Shown: positions 48,129 to 56,588, numbered from the stretch's first letter. The stretch: 64,000 nt of DNA from Saccharopolyspora ipomoeae (GCF_029952525.1 NZ_JASAOF010000003.1:372001-436000); one strand, 5' to 3'. Translations and numbers: made by a program. Notes: generated by a model not told the origin, from the sequence alone.

Positions 48129-48443
48129 CTACTGTTCCCGGAGATGTTGCTCGACCCGCTCGACCTTCTCCCGCAGCTGCCCGGTGTGCCCGGGGCGGAT
48201 GTCGGCCTTGAGCACCAGGCTGGTGCGCGGCGCGTGCGCCGAGACCGCCTCCGTGGCCCGCTTGACCACGTCCATGACCTCGTCCCACTCGCCCTCGATC
48301 GTGGTGAACATCGAGGTCGTCTCGTGCGGCAGACCGGAATCCCGCACCACCTTCACCGCGGCTGCGACCGCCTCGCTGACGCTGTCGCTCTCACCGGCAC
48401 CGCTCGGGGCAACACTGAAGGCCACCAGCACGTCCGCTCCCAT
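48129..48443 (-). CDS. MTH1187/YkoF-like thiamine-binding-family protein
   Basis: This 104-residue protein of the MTH1187 family has [37 protein letters not shown] and [22 protein letters not shown], the ferredoxin-like fold that forms tetramers and in some members binds thiamine. The ATG at 48443 is the likely start; a GTG at 48455 is possible. It is divergent from a MarR regulator and shares an operator-rich gap with it. Whether it binds thiamine here is unknown. Confidence 0.82.
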   Translation of the reverse strand: MGADVLVAFSVAPSGAGESDSVSEAVAAAVKVVRDSGLPHETTSMFTTIEGEWDEVMDVVKRATEAVSAHAPRTSLVLKADIRPGHTGQLREKVERVEQHLREQ

Positions 48444-48467
48444 CGCCTGATCCACGTTGACATGAGT

Positions 48468-48521
48468 CCTAGAAAAAGTACTAGCAGCACAGCCATCGGG
48501 CTCGCACTCTCGCGCTGCTAG
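48468..48521. promoter_or_regulatory. CTAG-rich operator-like gap of the MarR gene
   Basis: CCTAGAAAAAGTACTAG (48468-48484) is an imperfect palindrome with CTAG ends. CTAGCAGC (48481-48488) is also repeated inverted as GCTGCTAG (48514-48521). CTAG is rare in such genomes, so three copies within 53 bp before a MarR gene suggest repressor sites. Confidence 0.55.
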
Positions 48522-48532
48522 CGTCGGTGGTT

Positions 48533-49033
48533 ATGAGCTCCCGTGGTCCACTGCCCTTCGACCCCATCGCGCGCGCGGCCGAGACCTGGGCAGAGCGGAT
48601 CGGCCCGTCCACGACGATGGCCGCGGTGACCAGCGTGATGCGCGTGCAGCAGATCCTGCAGTCCGCCGTCGACAACGCGCTGCGCCCGCACAACCTGACC
48701 TTCGCGCGTTACGAAGCGCTGGTGCTGCTGACCTTCTCCAAGCGCGGCAGCCTGCCGATGCGCGTCATGGGTGACCGGCTGCAGCTGCACCCCACCAGCG
48801 TCACCAACATCGTCGACCGGCTCGAGCAGGACGGACTGGTCCGCCGCGTCCCGCACCCGACCGATCGGCGCACCACCCTGGTGGAGATCACCGAGGAGGG
48901 CCGCAACCTCATGCAGAAGGCCACCGACGCGGTCAACCAGATCGACTTCGGGCTCGGCGGCATCACCGAGCGCCAGACCCAGCAGCTGACCGAACTCCTC
49001 GGCAAGGTCCGCCACGCGGCGGGCGACTTCTAG
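48533..49033 (+). CDS. MarR-family regulator
   Basis: This 166-residue winged-helix protein has the MarR DNA-binding core (LTFARYEALVLLTFSKRGSLPMRVMGDRLQLHPTSVTNIVDRLEQDGLVRRVPHPTDRRTTLVEITEEG) between dimerisation helices. The ATG is close to a possible leaderless start. It likely regulates itself and the divergent thiamine-binding-like gene. Its stop overlaps the DUF3817 gene tail to tail by four bases. Confidence 0.92.
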   Translation: MSSRGPLPFDPIARAAETWAERIGPSTTMAAVTSVMRVQQILQSAVDNALRPHNLTFARYEALVLLTFSKRGSLPMRVMGDRLQLHPTSVTNIVDRLEQDGLVRRVPHPTDRRTTLVEITEEGRNLMQKATDAVNQIDFGLGGITERQTQQLTELLGKVRHAAGDF

Positions 49034-49389
49034 TTCAGCTCCTTGAGGGCGTAGCGGACCTGCCCCCAGAAGGTCGGTGCGTCGGACTCCGGTTCGGTGA
49101 GCAGGCCCTTCCGCTGGGCCCAGCGCTCGAACCACACGGTGGCCAGCGGCGGCACCGAGGCCACCAGGGCGAGCGCCAACGTCCAGAAGCGCCACCGCAG
49201 CGGGCTGAACACGACCAGCGTGATCAGCACGTACGCGGTGAACATGGCTCCGTGCACGGAACCCATGATGGTCACGCCCAGCGGCCAGCCGAGCCCGTAC
49301 TTGAACGCCATCGCCACCAGCAGACCCGCCCAGGAGAACGCCTCGGCGATCGCCACCAGCCGGAACCACCCGCCATAGCTACGCGGCAC
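49030..49389 (-). CDS. DUF3817 membrane protein
   Basis: This 119-residue protein has three hydrophobic helices (LVAIAEAFSWAGLLVAMAFKY, VHGAMFTAYVLITLVVF, FWTLALALVASVPPLATVWFE) and the DUF3817 pattern of an N-terminal FRLVAIAEAFSW and a central GSVHG. The function is unknown. It overlaps the MarR stop on the other strand by four bases. Confidence 0.88.
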   Translation of the reverse strand: MPRSYGGWFRLVAIAEAFSWAGLLVAMAFKYGLGWPLGVTIMGSVHGAMFTAYVLITLVVFSPLRWRFWTLALALVASVPPLATVWFERWAQRKGLLTEPESDAPTFWGQVRYALKELN

Positions 49390-49446
49390 GTCGACCCCAC
49401 TTCCGATTGCACGGCACCTCCTAGCGAGTGTGCCTGGTGGCGCGCG

Positions 49447-49773
49447 TCACGGGGACGGCGGAGTGGTCTGCTCGTCGACCCACGTCAGGTAGTCCGGGTT
49501 CCCGCCGACGATCGGCGTCGCGATGATCTCGGGCACGTCGTAGCCGTGATGGGCCTTCAGGTGCGCGATGAGGGGGTCCAACCTGCCACCGGAGGTCTTG
49601 ATCTGCAGCTGCCACTCCGGGTCGTCCTGAGCTGCGCCGTCCCACACGTAGAAGCTGCGGATCGGCACGACCTGCACGCACGCCCCCAACCGCGCCTCCA
49701 CGACACCCCGCGCGAGCTCGGCGGCGGATTCCTCGGAATCGGTGGTGGTCACCACCAGCACGTGATCGGCCAT
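49447..49773 (-). CDS. cutA: CutA1-like divalent-ion tolerance protein
   Basis: CutA1 is a small trimeric protein linked to metal tolerance. The 108-residue sequence has VVTTTDSEESAAELARGVVEARLGACVQVVPIRSFYVWDG, WQLQIKTSGGRLDPLIAHLKAHHGYDVPEIIATPIVGGNPDYLTWV, covering the whole family signature. The ATG at 49773 gives the standard start; the frame is open to 49806 into the repeat pair. Confidence 0.93.
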   Translation of the reverse strand: MADHVLVVTTTDSEESAAELARGVVEARLGACVQVVPIRSFYVWDGAAQDDPEWQLQIKTSGGRLDPLIAHLKAHHGYDVPEIIATPIVGGNPDYLTWVDEQTTPPSP

Positions 49774-49803
49774 GACACCAGCGTATCCGCGCGGCGCAGC
49801 GCA

Positions 49804-49847
49804 CATGGGAACCTTCCTGTCACCGCGGTGGCAGGAAGGTTCCCATG
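49804..49847. repeat. Inverted pair of the dispersed element (16-bp arms)
   Basis: CATGGGAACCTTCCTG (49804-49819) is exactly complementary to CAGGAAGGTTCCCATG (49832-49847) with a 12-nt loop. It lies six bases after the GH47 stop and 30 bp before cutA on the same strand, so it probably ends the GH47 transcript. Confidence 0.9.
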
Positions 49848-49853
49848 CTCAGG

Positions 49854-51251
49854 TCAGCGCCGCGCTCCCCGCAGCAGGTTCGCCTCGGTGCTCAGGTAGT
49901 TGTCCCGGTAGTCGAGGCGCGGGGTGTCTGAGAACAGCAGCCAGTAGTACTTCATCTGCTCCGACCACCAGTAGCCCGGGCACGTGTCCTCTTGGGACGG
50001 TGGCGTGGCCGTCACGTCGGCCAGGGACGCGAAACCGTAGGTCGTCTTGGACGTGCTCCGCATGTTCTCGAAGTGGGTGCGGGCGCGTTCGCGGAACACC
50101 TCGTCGCCGGTGGCCAGCCACAGCATCAGCGCCGAGTCCGCGAACTCCGGGCGCAGCGCGTTGTCGACGCGCGTGGCGGTCATCGTCGAGTAGTCCACGA
50201 AGGTCGGGATCACGCCGAAGCGGTCCTGCACGACGGAGAACGCGTCGTGGTAGGCGCGGCCTTCGGCGAGATGGCCGGATTCGGCGAGCAGTCCCGCGTA
50301 GAAACCGGCGAGGACGCTCTGCTCGCGGCTGAGCACCTCCCCGGTGAACGCGTCGACCTGCGGGAACCACAACAGCCCGTCCCGCCGTTCGGCCTGCCGC
50401 GTCAGGATCGCCTCGGTGAGGGTGTCGTACCACTGCTTGAGGTCGGGGTCGCCGAAGAGCCGGTACCCGTCCCAGAGGTACTCGTAGTAGGAGTCGCCGG
50501 GCGGACCGATGGTGGCCTGCCGGTTGCGCCACCGCCCGGTCTCGGCGTTGATGTCGTGCGGCAGCAGGCCGAGTTCGGTGCGGTTGTCGTAGGCGACGCG
50601 CATCGCCCGCTTCGCCAGGTCGTAGTAGCGGGAATCCCCGGTCCACTGCGTGAGGACGCCGAATTCGGCGATGTAGGTGCCGATCTCGACGATGTTGGTC
50701 TCGGGGTCGCTGACCTGCCCGGTCGCCAGGTTCACGTACCGGTAGGGCAGTCCCGTCGGTGACCGGGTGAAGGCCGGCAGCAGCCGGTCGGCGATGTCCT
50801 TGGCGCGGTCGAGCAGCCGGGAATCACCGGTGCAGTGGTAGGCGGCGGCGAGCCCGCCGACCATGCGGATGTTGGTCTCGAAGACCTGGAACGGCGCGTC
50901 GACGTCGAAGTCCAGGTGGTCGACGATCCACTGCACGGCAAGGGCGACCTCGTCGTCGGCCTCCATCAGCCACAGCGTGTCGACCGCCTCGACCAGGCTC
51001 AACCCCACCGAGTGGCCCTCGACGAAGAAGTCCTCCCGACCACCGGAGATCGGCTTGATGTGATCGGCGCCGAGAGCGCGATCGACGTAGTGGCGCCACG
51101 CCCACAGGTATTCCTCGCGGACGGTGTCGGCGACCGGTTTCCAGCTCCCCTGAGCCGAAACCGGACCGGCCGTGGTCGAGATCGTCCCACCTGCCACCGC
51201 GACGGCACCCAACGCGCGCAACACGGACCTTCTGGACATGCCTGGAAGCAT
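49854..51251 (-). CDS. Tat-exported GH47 alpha-1,2-mannosidase
   Basis: The 465-residue protein has the hallmarks of glycoside hydrolase family 47: GHSVGLSLVEAVDTLWLM, FETNIRMVGGLAAAYHCTGD, LPAFTRSPTGLPYRYVNLATG, VEIGTYIAEFGVLTQWTGD, PGDSYYEYLWDGYRLFGD, LRPEFADSALMLWLATGD and YLSTEANLLRG. The last corresponds to the TEAH motif whose Thr (about 455) holds the catalytic Ca2+. An RR Tat signal (SRRSVLRALGAVAVAG, cut near VSAQ) sends it out folded. GH47 enzymes trim alpha-1,2-mannose and are uncommon in bacteria. The ATG at 51251 lies six bases after GGAG; 51257 is possible. It is divergent from the mannose import operon. Confidence 0.9.
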   Translation of the reverse strand: MLPGMSRRSVLRALGAVAVAGGTISTTAGPVSAQGSWKPVADTVREEYLWAWRHYVDRALGADHIKPISGGREDFFVEGHSVGLSLVEAVDTLWLMEADDEVALAVQWIVDHLDFDVDAPFQVFETNIRMVGGLAAAYHCTGDSRLLDRAKDIADRLLPAFTRSPTGLPYRYVNLATGQVSDPETNIVEIGTYIAEFGVLTQWTGDSRYYDLAKRAMRVAYDNRTELGLLPHDINAETGRWRNRQATIGPPGDSYYEYLWDGYRLFGDPDLKQWYDTLTEAILTRQAERRDGLLWFPQVDAFTGEVLSREQSVLAGFYAGLLAESGHLAEGRAYHDAFSVVQDRFGVIPTFVDYSTMTATRVDNALRPEFADSALMLWLATGDEVFRERARTHFENMRSTSKTTYGFASLADVTATPPSQEDTCPGYWWSEQMKYYWLLFSDTPRLDYRDNYLSTEANLLRGARR

Positions 51252-51268
51252 CGTCATCTCCGCACCTG

Positions 51269-51280
51269 GACAACCTTGTC
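51269..51280. promoter_or_regulatory. LacI operator-like site before the GH47 gene
   Basis: GACAACCTTGTC lies 18 bp before the GH47 start. It differs at one base from the perfect palindrome GACAACGTTGTC at the lacI start (51583-51594). Confidence 0.7.
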
Positions 51281-51433
51281 AAGCCACGCAGCACCACCGT
51301 CGCGGGCCGTCGCCGACCAGGTCAACGTGCAGCGCCGTTCCTGTCGTTTTTGGACACGGCGAGCATCGATCAGCTGCACCGGTTGCCACCGACGGGCGCC
51401 TTGACCACGACCTTCGCGCCGTCGAAACGGGAG

Positions 51434-51454
51434 CGAGGGAACCTTTCTCCCATC
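51434..51454 (+). repeat. Single dispersed element in the GH47-lacI gap
   Basis: GCGAGGGAACCTTTCTCCCAT is a degenerate copy. Apart from this, the operators and the promoter, the 330-bp gap 51252-51580 holds nothing recognisable. Confidence 0.55.
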
Positions 51455-51540
51455 TCCCGCGCGCGAAAAGCGCCCTTCCACCGGCTGGGCCGAGCGGAGC
51501 ATTCCGCGCATCCGGCTGCAGCAGGTTCGGCCTCCTGGCG

Positions 51541-51594
51541 TTGACACGGCGATCTTCCGCGGGGTCCAATCCGCGACATCATGACAACGTTGTC
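51541..51594 (+). promoter_or_regulatory. Promoter and operator of the mannose operon
   Basis: TTGACA (51541-51546) is a perfect -35 box; TCCAAT at 51565-51570 is a weak -10 at 18 bp. The perfect palindrome GACAACGTTGTC (51583-51594) overlaps the first codons of lacI and lies just past the expected transcription start, a classic repressor position. Confidence 0.6.
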
Positions 51595-52597
51595 TGATTC
51601 GAGGAACGTTCGTCGTGCCACCATGACCGACGTGGCGCGGCTGGCCGGCGTGAGCGTCAAAACGGTCTCCCGCGTCGTCAACGCCGAGGCCGGCGTGCAC
51701 CCGGTGACCGCGCAGCGCGTGCTGTCGGCGATCGACCAGCTCGGTTTCCGCCGCAACGTCAGCGCCCGAAACCTGCGCCGCGGCACCGGAACCGGAACGC
51801 TCGGCCTGGTCCTGGAAGACCTGGCCAACCCCTTCTACTCAGTGCTGACCCGCGCGGTGGAGGAAGTCGCCCGCGTCCAGGGCAAGCAGGTGCTCACCGG
51901 TTCCTCCGACGAGGACCCCACCCGCGAGCGGGAGCTGGTCCTGGAGTTCTGCTCGCGGCGCGTCGACGGGCTCGTCGTCGTTCCCGCAGGTCACCAGCAC
52001 GGCTACATCGCGCACGAGATCAACGCCGGAACACCGGTGGTGTTCGTCGACCGGCCACCGGGCAACCTCGACGCCGATGCGGTGCTCATCGACAACGCCG
52101 GCGGCACCGCGCAGGCGGCGCGGCACCTCGCCGACCACGGGCACCGCCGCATCGCGTTCCTCGGGGACTCCCCCGACATCCACACCGCGGCTGAGCGGCT
52201 GCGCGGGTTCCGGGAAGGCTGTGCCCAGGCCGGTGTTCCCTTCGACGCAGGCCTGGTCGTGATGGGCCCGCACGACGACACCACCGTCGCCGAGGCCCTG
52301 TCCGGGCCGCTGCGCGACGCCACCGCGCTGGTCACCGGCAACAACCGGATCACCGTGCACGCGCTGCGGGCGCTGGCCGGACGGCCGGGCCGCCCGGCGC
52401 TGGTCGGCTTCGACGACTTCGAGCTGGCCGACCTGCTGGATCCACCGATCACCGTGGTCACCCACGACACCTGGGCGTTGGGCAAGTCCGCGGCCGAGTT
52501 GCTGTTCGCACGGCTGGACGGCGACGCCTCGCCGCCCGGTCGCGTGGTCGTCCCGACCAGGCTGCTGGTCCGAGGCTCTGGAGAGGTAGTGCGTTGA
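51581..52597 (+). CDS. LacI-family repressor of the mannose operon
   Basis: This 338-residue regulator has the LacI helix-turn-helix and hinge (MTDVARLAGVSVKTVSRVVN, GFRRNVSARNLRRGTGT) and a periplasmic-binding-fold sensor domain (VFVDRPPGNLDADAVLIDNAGGTAQAARHLADHGHRRIAFLGD). The start may be the ATG at 51581 or Met15 just before the helix-turn-helix; the operator overlaps the former. Its stop overlaps the next gene by four bases, so it leads the operon. The likely inducer is mannose or a mannoside. Confidence 0.93.
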   Translation: MTTLSDSRNVRRATMTDVARLAGVSVKTVSRVVNAEAGVHPVTAQRVLSAIDQLGFRRNVSARNLRRGTGTGTLGLVLEDLANPFYSVLTRAVEEVARVQGKQVLTGSSDEDPTRERELVLEFCSRRVDGLVVVPAGHQHGYIAHEINAGTPVVFVDRPPGNLDADAVLIDNAGGTAQAARHLADHGHRRIAFLGDSPDIHTAAERLRGFREGCAQAGVPFDAGLVVMGPHDDTTVAEALSGPLRDATALVTGNNRITVHALRALAGRPGRPALVGFDDFELADLLDPPITVVTHDTWALGKSAAELLFARLDGDASPPGRVVVPTRLLVRGSGEVVR

Positions 52598-53637
52598 GTT
52601 CCGTCCACAGCTCACCTCCCGCGCGGGTCACGGCCCTGCCGGCGAACCAGCCCCGGCAGTTCTACCGGGGTGGCGCGTCGATCGCCGCGCTGCGCGGCGG
52701 TGGTCACGACAGCGAGTTCGGCCCCGAGGACTGGGTCGCCTCCACCACGGCCCGCTTCGGGCACGACGAGTCCGGGCTCTCCCGCCTGCCCGACGGGAGG
52801 CTGCTGCGCGACGCCGTCAGCGCCGACCCGCGGGCCTGGCTGGGAGCCGAGCACACCTCGACCTTCGGCGACAGCACCGCGCTGCTGGTGAAGCTGCTCG
52901 ACGCCGGGCAGCGGCTGCCGGTGCACTGCCACCCCGACAACGGTTTCGCCCAGCAGCACCTGGGTTCGCGCTTCGGCAAGACCGAGGCGTGGATCGTGGT
53001 GGGAACCAGCGGTCCGAACCCCGTGGTGCACCTGGGTTTCCGGGACGACGTGTCACCGGAGACCGTCGCCGCGTGGGTGCGCACCCAGGACTCCACGGCG
53101 ATGCTGGCCTCGCTGAACGAGATCCCGGTCAAACCGGGCGACACGGTGCACGTGCCCGCGGGCACACCGCACGCCATCGGCGCCGGGGTGTTCATCGTCG
53201 AGCTGCAGCAACCCACCGACTTCTCGATCACCTTGGAATGGCGGGGATTCCTGTCCGACGCCGAGAGCGCGTTCCTCGGCCTGGAGACCGCCACCGCCCT
53301 GGAAACCGTCAACCGCACCCGGTTCGACGACGCCCTCCTGTCGTCGTTGATCAAGCGCACCGGCGATGCGGGTGAAGGACGCGTTCCGCTGCTGGCCGAC
53401 GACGCCGCACCGTTCTTCCGCGCGGACCGCCTGCACGGATCGGCCGAACTGGACCCGTCCTTCGGGGTGCTGATCGTCCTCGACGGCAGCGGCGAACTGC
53501 ACTGCGCGGAAGGTTCCCCTCTGCAGCTCAGCCCGGGCACCACCGCCGTCGTGCCGCACGCCGCGGGGGCGACCCGACTCGAAGGCGACCTCACCACCGT
53601 GCTGTGCAGACCTCCGTCAGCTGGGAGCCACGCATGA
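52594..53637 (+). CDS. manA: Mannose-6-phosphate isomerase, class I
   Basis: This zinc enzyme interconverts mannose-6-phosphate and fructose-6-phosphate. In 347 residues the metal-binding motifs are LPVHCHPDNGFA, GKTEAWIVV and HVPAGTPHAIGAG, and the lid-like C-terminal cupin is present. It starts with TTG overlapping the lacI stop (TTGA) and itself overlaps the next gene (ATGA), so it is coupled in the operon. A copy of the dispersed element (GGAAGGTTCCCCT, 53508-53520) is in the gene and encodes EGSP. Together with GH47 and the importer it supports mannose use. Confidence 0.92.
   Translation: MSSVHSSPPARVTALPANQPRQFYRGGASIAALRGGGHDSEFGPEDWVASTTARFGHDESGLSRLPDGRLLRDAVSADPRAWLGAEHTSTFGDSTALLVKLLDAGQRLPVHCHPDNGFAQQHLGSRFGKTEAWIVVGTSGPNPVVHLGFRDDVSPETVAAWVRTQDSTAMLASLNEIPVKPGDTVHVPAGTPHAIGAGVFIVELQQPTDFSITLEWRGFLSDAESAFLGLETATALETVNRTRFDDALLSSLIKRTGDAGEGRVPLLADDAAPFFRADRLHGSAELDPSFGVLIVLDGSGELHCAEGSPLQLSPGTTAVVPHAAGATRLEGDLTTVLCRPPSAGSHA
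53506..53522 (-). repeat. In-gene copy of the dispersed element (isomerase gene)
   Basis: GCGGAAGGTTCCCCTCT encodes AEGSPL near the C-terminal cupin loop of the isomerase. Confidence 0.4.
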
Positions 53638-54398
53638 CCGAACCCCTTCTCGAAGCACGCGACCTCGTCAAGCGCTACGGCAGCGTGGAGGCGCTGCGCG
53701 GAGCGTCCTTCACCGTGCACCCCGGTGAAGTGGTGGCGCTCATCGGCGACAACGGTGCGGGCAAGTCGACCCTGGTGAAGTGCCTGTCCGGGGTGGAACA
53801 GCCCGACTCGGGCCAGATCCTGGTCGACGGCGAACCGGTGTCGCTGGACTCCCCGACCGCCGCCCGCGGTCACGGGATCGAAACCGCCTACCAGGACCTG
53901 GCCGTGGCGCCGGACCTGGATCCGGCCGCGAACCTGTTCCTCGGCCGCGAGATCTGCAAACCGGGTTTGCTCGGCAAGCTCGGGATGCTGGACAAGGCGA
54001 AGATGCGCGCCGAAGCCACCGAGCAGTTCGCCAAGTTCGGGGTGTCGCTGCAGGACCTGTCGGTGCCGATCGGCTCCCTCTCCGGCGGCCAGCGCCAGAG
54101 CGTCGCGGTGGCGCGCTCGGTGGCGTGGGCGAGCCGGTTGGTGTTCCTCGACGAACCCACCGCCGCGCTGGGTGTGGTGCAGCGCGAACGCGTCCTCGAC
54201 GTGGTCCGCCGCGTCCGCGACACCGGCATGGCCGTCGTGCTGATCAGCCACAACATGCCCGAGGTGCTCTCGGTCGCCGACCGCGTCGAGGTGCTGCGCC
54301 TGGGCAGCCGCGTCGCCCGGTTCAAGGCCGCCGAAGCCCAGTTGGAGGACCTGGTCGGTGCGATGACCGGGGCCCTGGCCCAGGAGGACGCGAGCTGA
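53634..54398 (+). CDS. Sugar ABC importer, ATP-binding subunit (FrcA-like)
   Basis: A single ATPase domain of 254 residues with Walker A GDNGAGKSTLVK, signature LSGGQRQSVAVAR, Walker B RLVFLDEPTAALG and switch His in ISHNMPEVL. Most ribose/xylose-type importers use a double ATPase (RbsA); a single one is the form of the Sinorhizobium FrcA fructose/mannose importer. The ATG overlaps the isomerase stop. It powers the permease coded next. Confidence 0.94.
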   Translation: MTEPLLEARDLVKRYGSVEALRGASFTVHPGEVVALIGDNGAGKSTLVKCLSGVEQPDSGQILVDGEPVSLDSPTAARGHGIETAYQDLAVAPDLDPAANLFLGREICKPGLLGKLGMLDKAKMRAEATEQFAKFGVSLQDLSVPIGSLSGGQRQSVAVARSVAWASRLVFLDEPTAALGVVQRERVLDVVRRVRDTGMAVVLISHNMPEVLSVADRVEVLRLGSRVARFKAAEAQLEDLVGAMTGALAQEDAS

Positions 54399-55450
54399 TG
54401 CCCACTCCGCAGAAGACCTCCGCCGAGACCCCGGTGCAGCAGACGCCGGACGACAAGGCCGCGAGCCTTCGCTCGCGGCTGGCCGGCTCCAACACGGTGT
54501 GGACCGGTCTGGTGCTGGTGGCGTTGTGCGTGCTGTTCGGCGCGCTGCGCCCGGACGCGTTCCTGACCCTGTTCAACGTGCAGAACCTGCTGGTGCAGGC
54601 CGCTCCGCTGCTGATGCTCGCGGTCGGCATGACCTTCGTGATCATCACCTCCGGGATCGACCTGTCGGTGGGGTCGGTGCTGGTGTTCGCCGGGGTCGTC
54701 TCGGCCATGACAATGGAAGCGCTCAGCGGCGGTGACGCCACCGGCGCCGGATGGGGCGTGATCGCCGTCGGCCTGATCGTGTCGCTGCTCGGCGGCGCGG
54801 TGTGGGGTCTGCTCAACGGCCTGCTGGTGGCGGTGGCGCGGGTGCCCGCGCTGATCGTCACGCTCGGCTCGTTCGGCGCGGCGCTGGGTGCTGCGCAGCT
54901 GCTGACCAACGGCGTCGACGTGCGCACGGTCCCCTCGGTGCTGCGCACCACGCTGGGCACCGGAACGTCGTTCGGGGTGGTGCCGAACCTGGTGATCCTG
55001 GCCGCGATCATCACGCTGCTGGCGTGGTGGCTGCTGCACACCACGGTTTTCGGCCGCTACACCTACGCGATCGGGTCCAACGCCGAGGCCGCGCGGCGCA
55101 GCGGCATCAAGGTGACCCGCCACCTCGTGGTGGTCTACGCGCTGACCGGTGTGCTGGCGGGTCTGGCCGGGTTCATGTCGTTGGCCTACTTCGGCACGAC
55201 CACGATCAGCGGTCACAGCAACGACAACCTCAACTCGATCGCCGCGGTGGTGCTCGGCGGGACCAGCCTGTTCGGCGGCATCGGGTCGATTCTCGGCAGC
55301 GTCATCGGCATCTTCATCCCGGCGGTGCTCGACGCCGGGTTCGTGATGGCCGGTGTTCGCCCGTTCTGGCAGCCGATCGCCGTCGGGGCGGTCCTGGTCG
55401 CCGCGGTCTACCTGGACCAGCGGCGGCGTCGAGCCCGCAACAGCCGGTGA
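54398..55450 (+). CDS. Sugar ABC importer, permease subunit (RbsC/FrcC-like)
   Basis: This 350-residue membrane protein has eight to ten helices and the branched-chain-type family motifs GMTFVIITSGIDLSVGS, GLLNGLLVAVARVPALIVTLG, RYTYAIGSNAEAARRSGI and AAVVLGGTSLFGGIGSILGS. A polar 30-residue N-terminus precedes the first helix. The ATG overlaps the ATPase stop (TGATG). It forms the channel of the mannose-type importer. Confidence 0.95.
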   Translation: MPTPQKTSAETPVQQTPDDKAASLRSRLAGSNTVWTGLVLVALCVLFGALRPDAFLTLFNVQNLLVQAAPLLMLAVGMTFVIITSGIDLSVGSVLVFAGVVSAMTMEALSGGDATGAGWGVIAVGLIVSLLGGAVWGLLNGLLVAVARVPALIVTLGSFGAALGAAQLLTNGVDVRTVPSVLRTTLGTGTSFGVVPNLVILAAIITLLAWWLLHTTVFGRYTYAIGSNAEAARRSGIKVTRHLVVVYALTGVLAGLAGFMSLAYFGTTTISGHSNDNLNSIAAVVLGGTSLFGGIGSILGSVIGIFIPAVLDAGFVMAGVRPFWQPIAVGAVLVAAVYLDQRRRRARNSR

Positions 55451-55527
55451 GAACCCCAGCTCGTTGACAAACCGATTCCTTGGAACCGAAGCCTTTTTCA
55501 ACACAGAGTCGTGTGGAGGTCGTTTCG

Positions 55528-56505
55528 ATGAGAACGCACAAGGGACTGCTGGCGCTGGGCGCTGCGGCACTGCTGCTGGCCGGCTGCGGTTCCGGGCAGA
55601 TCGGTGATTCGGGCGGGCAGACCGACCCGAACAACAAGAACCTGGCCCTGATCACCGGGCAGCGAGGGGAACCGTTCTACGTCTCCGTCGAGTGCGCCGC
55701 GCAGCAGGAGGCCGCGGCGCAGGGCTACCAGCTCAACGCGCAGGCGCCGGAGAAGTTCGAGCAGGCCGAGCAGTCGCAGATCCTCGGCGGCATCGTCAGC
55801 AGCAAGCCGGGCGCGGTGATCATCGCTCCGACCGACGACAAGGCGTTGGCGGCTCCGCTGCAGCAGGCGAAGGGCAACGGCATCCAGGTCGTGGAGGTCG
55901 ACACCGCGCTGGAGGACCGGTCCGTCGCGGTCACCTCGCTGTCCTCGGACAACTACGCCGGTGGGCAGCTGGCGGCGCAGACGCTGGTGCAGCTGCTGGG
56001 CGGCAAGGGCGGTTCGGTCCTGGCGCTCAACACCAAGGCCGGCACTTCCACCACCGACGAGCGCGCCAAGGGTTTCGAGGACGAGATCCGCAAGCACCCG
56101 AACCTGAAGCTGCTGCCCACCCAGTACACCGAGAACGAGCCGGCGACCGCCGCGCAGATCGTGTCCTCGACCCTGGCGGCCAACCCGGACCTGGTGGGCG
56201 TGTTCGGCACGAACCTCAACACCGGTGAGGGCGCGGGCACGGCGCTGTCGAACGCGGGCAAATCCGGCCAGGTGCAGCTGGTGGGCTTCGACGCCAGCCC
56301 CAAGCAGGTCGACGACCTGCGCAACGGTCGGGTGCAGGCCCTCATCGCGCAGAACCCCGGCAAGATCGGCCAGGAGGGCGTCAAGCGCGCCATCTCGGCG
56401 ATCAAGGGTCAGCCGGTGGAGCGGGAGACCAAGACGGAGATGATCTCCATCACCCGCGAGAACATGGACCAGCAGGCCCAGTACTTCTACAAGTCGCAGT
56501 GCTGA
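55528..56505 (+). CDS. Sugar ABC importer, substrate-binding lipoprotein
   Basis: A lipobox (LLLAGCGSG) anchors a type I periplasmic-binding-fold protein of the RbsB/FrcB group: LALITGQRGEPFYVSVECAAQQEAAAQG, AVIIAPTDDKALAAPLQQAKGNGIQVVEVDTAL, LVGVFGTNLNTGEGAGTAL, VQLVGFDASPKQVDDLRNGRVQALIAQNPGKIGQEGV. GGAGG is eight bases before the ATG at 55528. The 77-bp gap after the permease leaves room for separate expression. The ligand is inferred as mannose or a mannoside from the GH47 and isomerase neighbours; binding was not deduced from residues. Confidence 0.93.
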   Translation: MRTHKGLLALGAAALLLAGCGSGQIGDSGGQTDPNNKNLALITGQRGEPFYVSVECAAQQEAAAQGYQLNAQAPEKFEQAEQSQILGGIVSSKPGAVIIAPTDDKALAAPLQQAKGNGIQVVEVDTALEDRSVAVTSLSSDNYAGGQLAAQTLVQLLGGKGGSVLALNTKAGTSTTDERAKGFEDEIRKHPNLKLLPTQYTENEPATAAQIVSSTLAANPDLVGVFGTNLNTGEGAGTALSNAGKSGQVQLVGFDASPKQVDDLRNGRVQALIAQNPGKIGQEGVKRAISAIKGQPVERETKTEMISITRENMDQQAQYFYKSQC

Positions 56506-56558
56506 TCCCGATCGGTTGATCGGGAGGTGCCCGTCTCGCCGCGGTGAGGCGGGCACCT
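56506..56558 (+). terminator. Two hairpins after the importer operon
   Basis: TCCCGATC with GATCGGGA (56506-56525) is followed by AGGTGCCCG with CGGGCACCT (56525-56558, with a further CTC/GAG pair). They begin just after the binding-protein stop. Confidence 0.8.
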
Positions 56559-56588
56559 TCGTCCCGCGGGCCGGGCGGGCGCGAGCAC

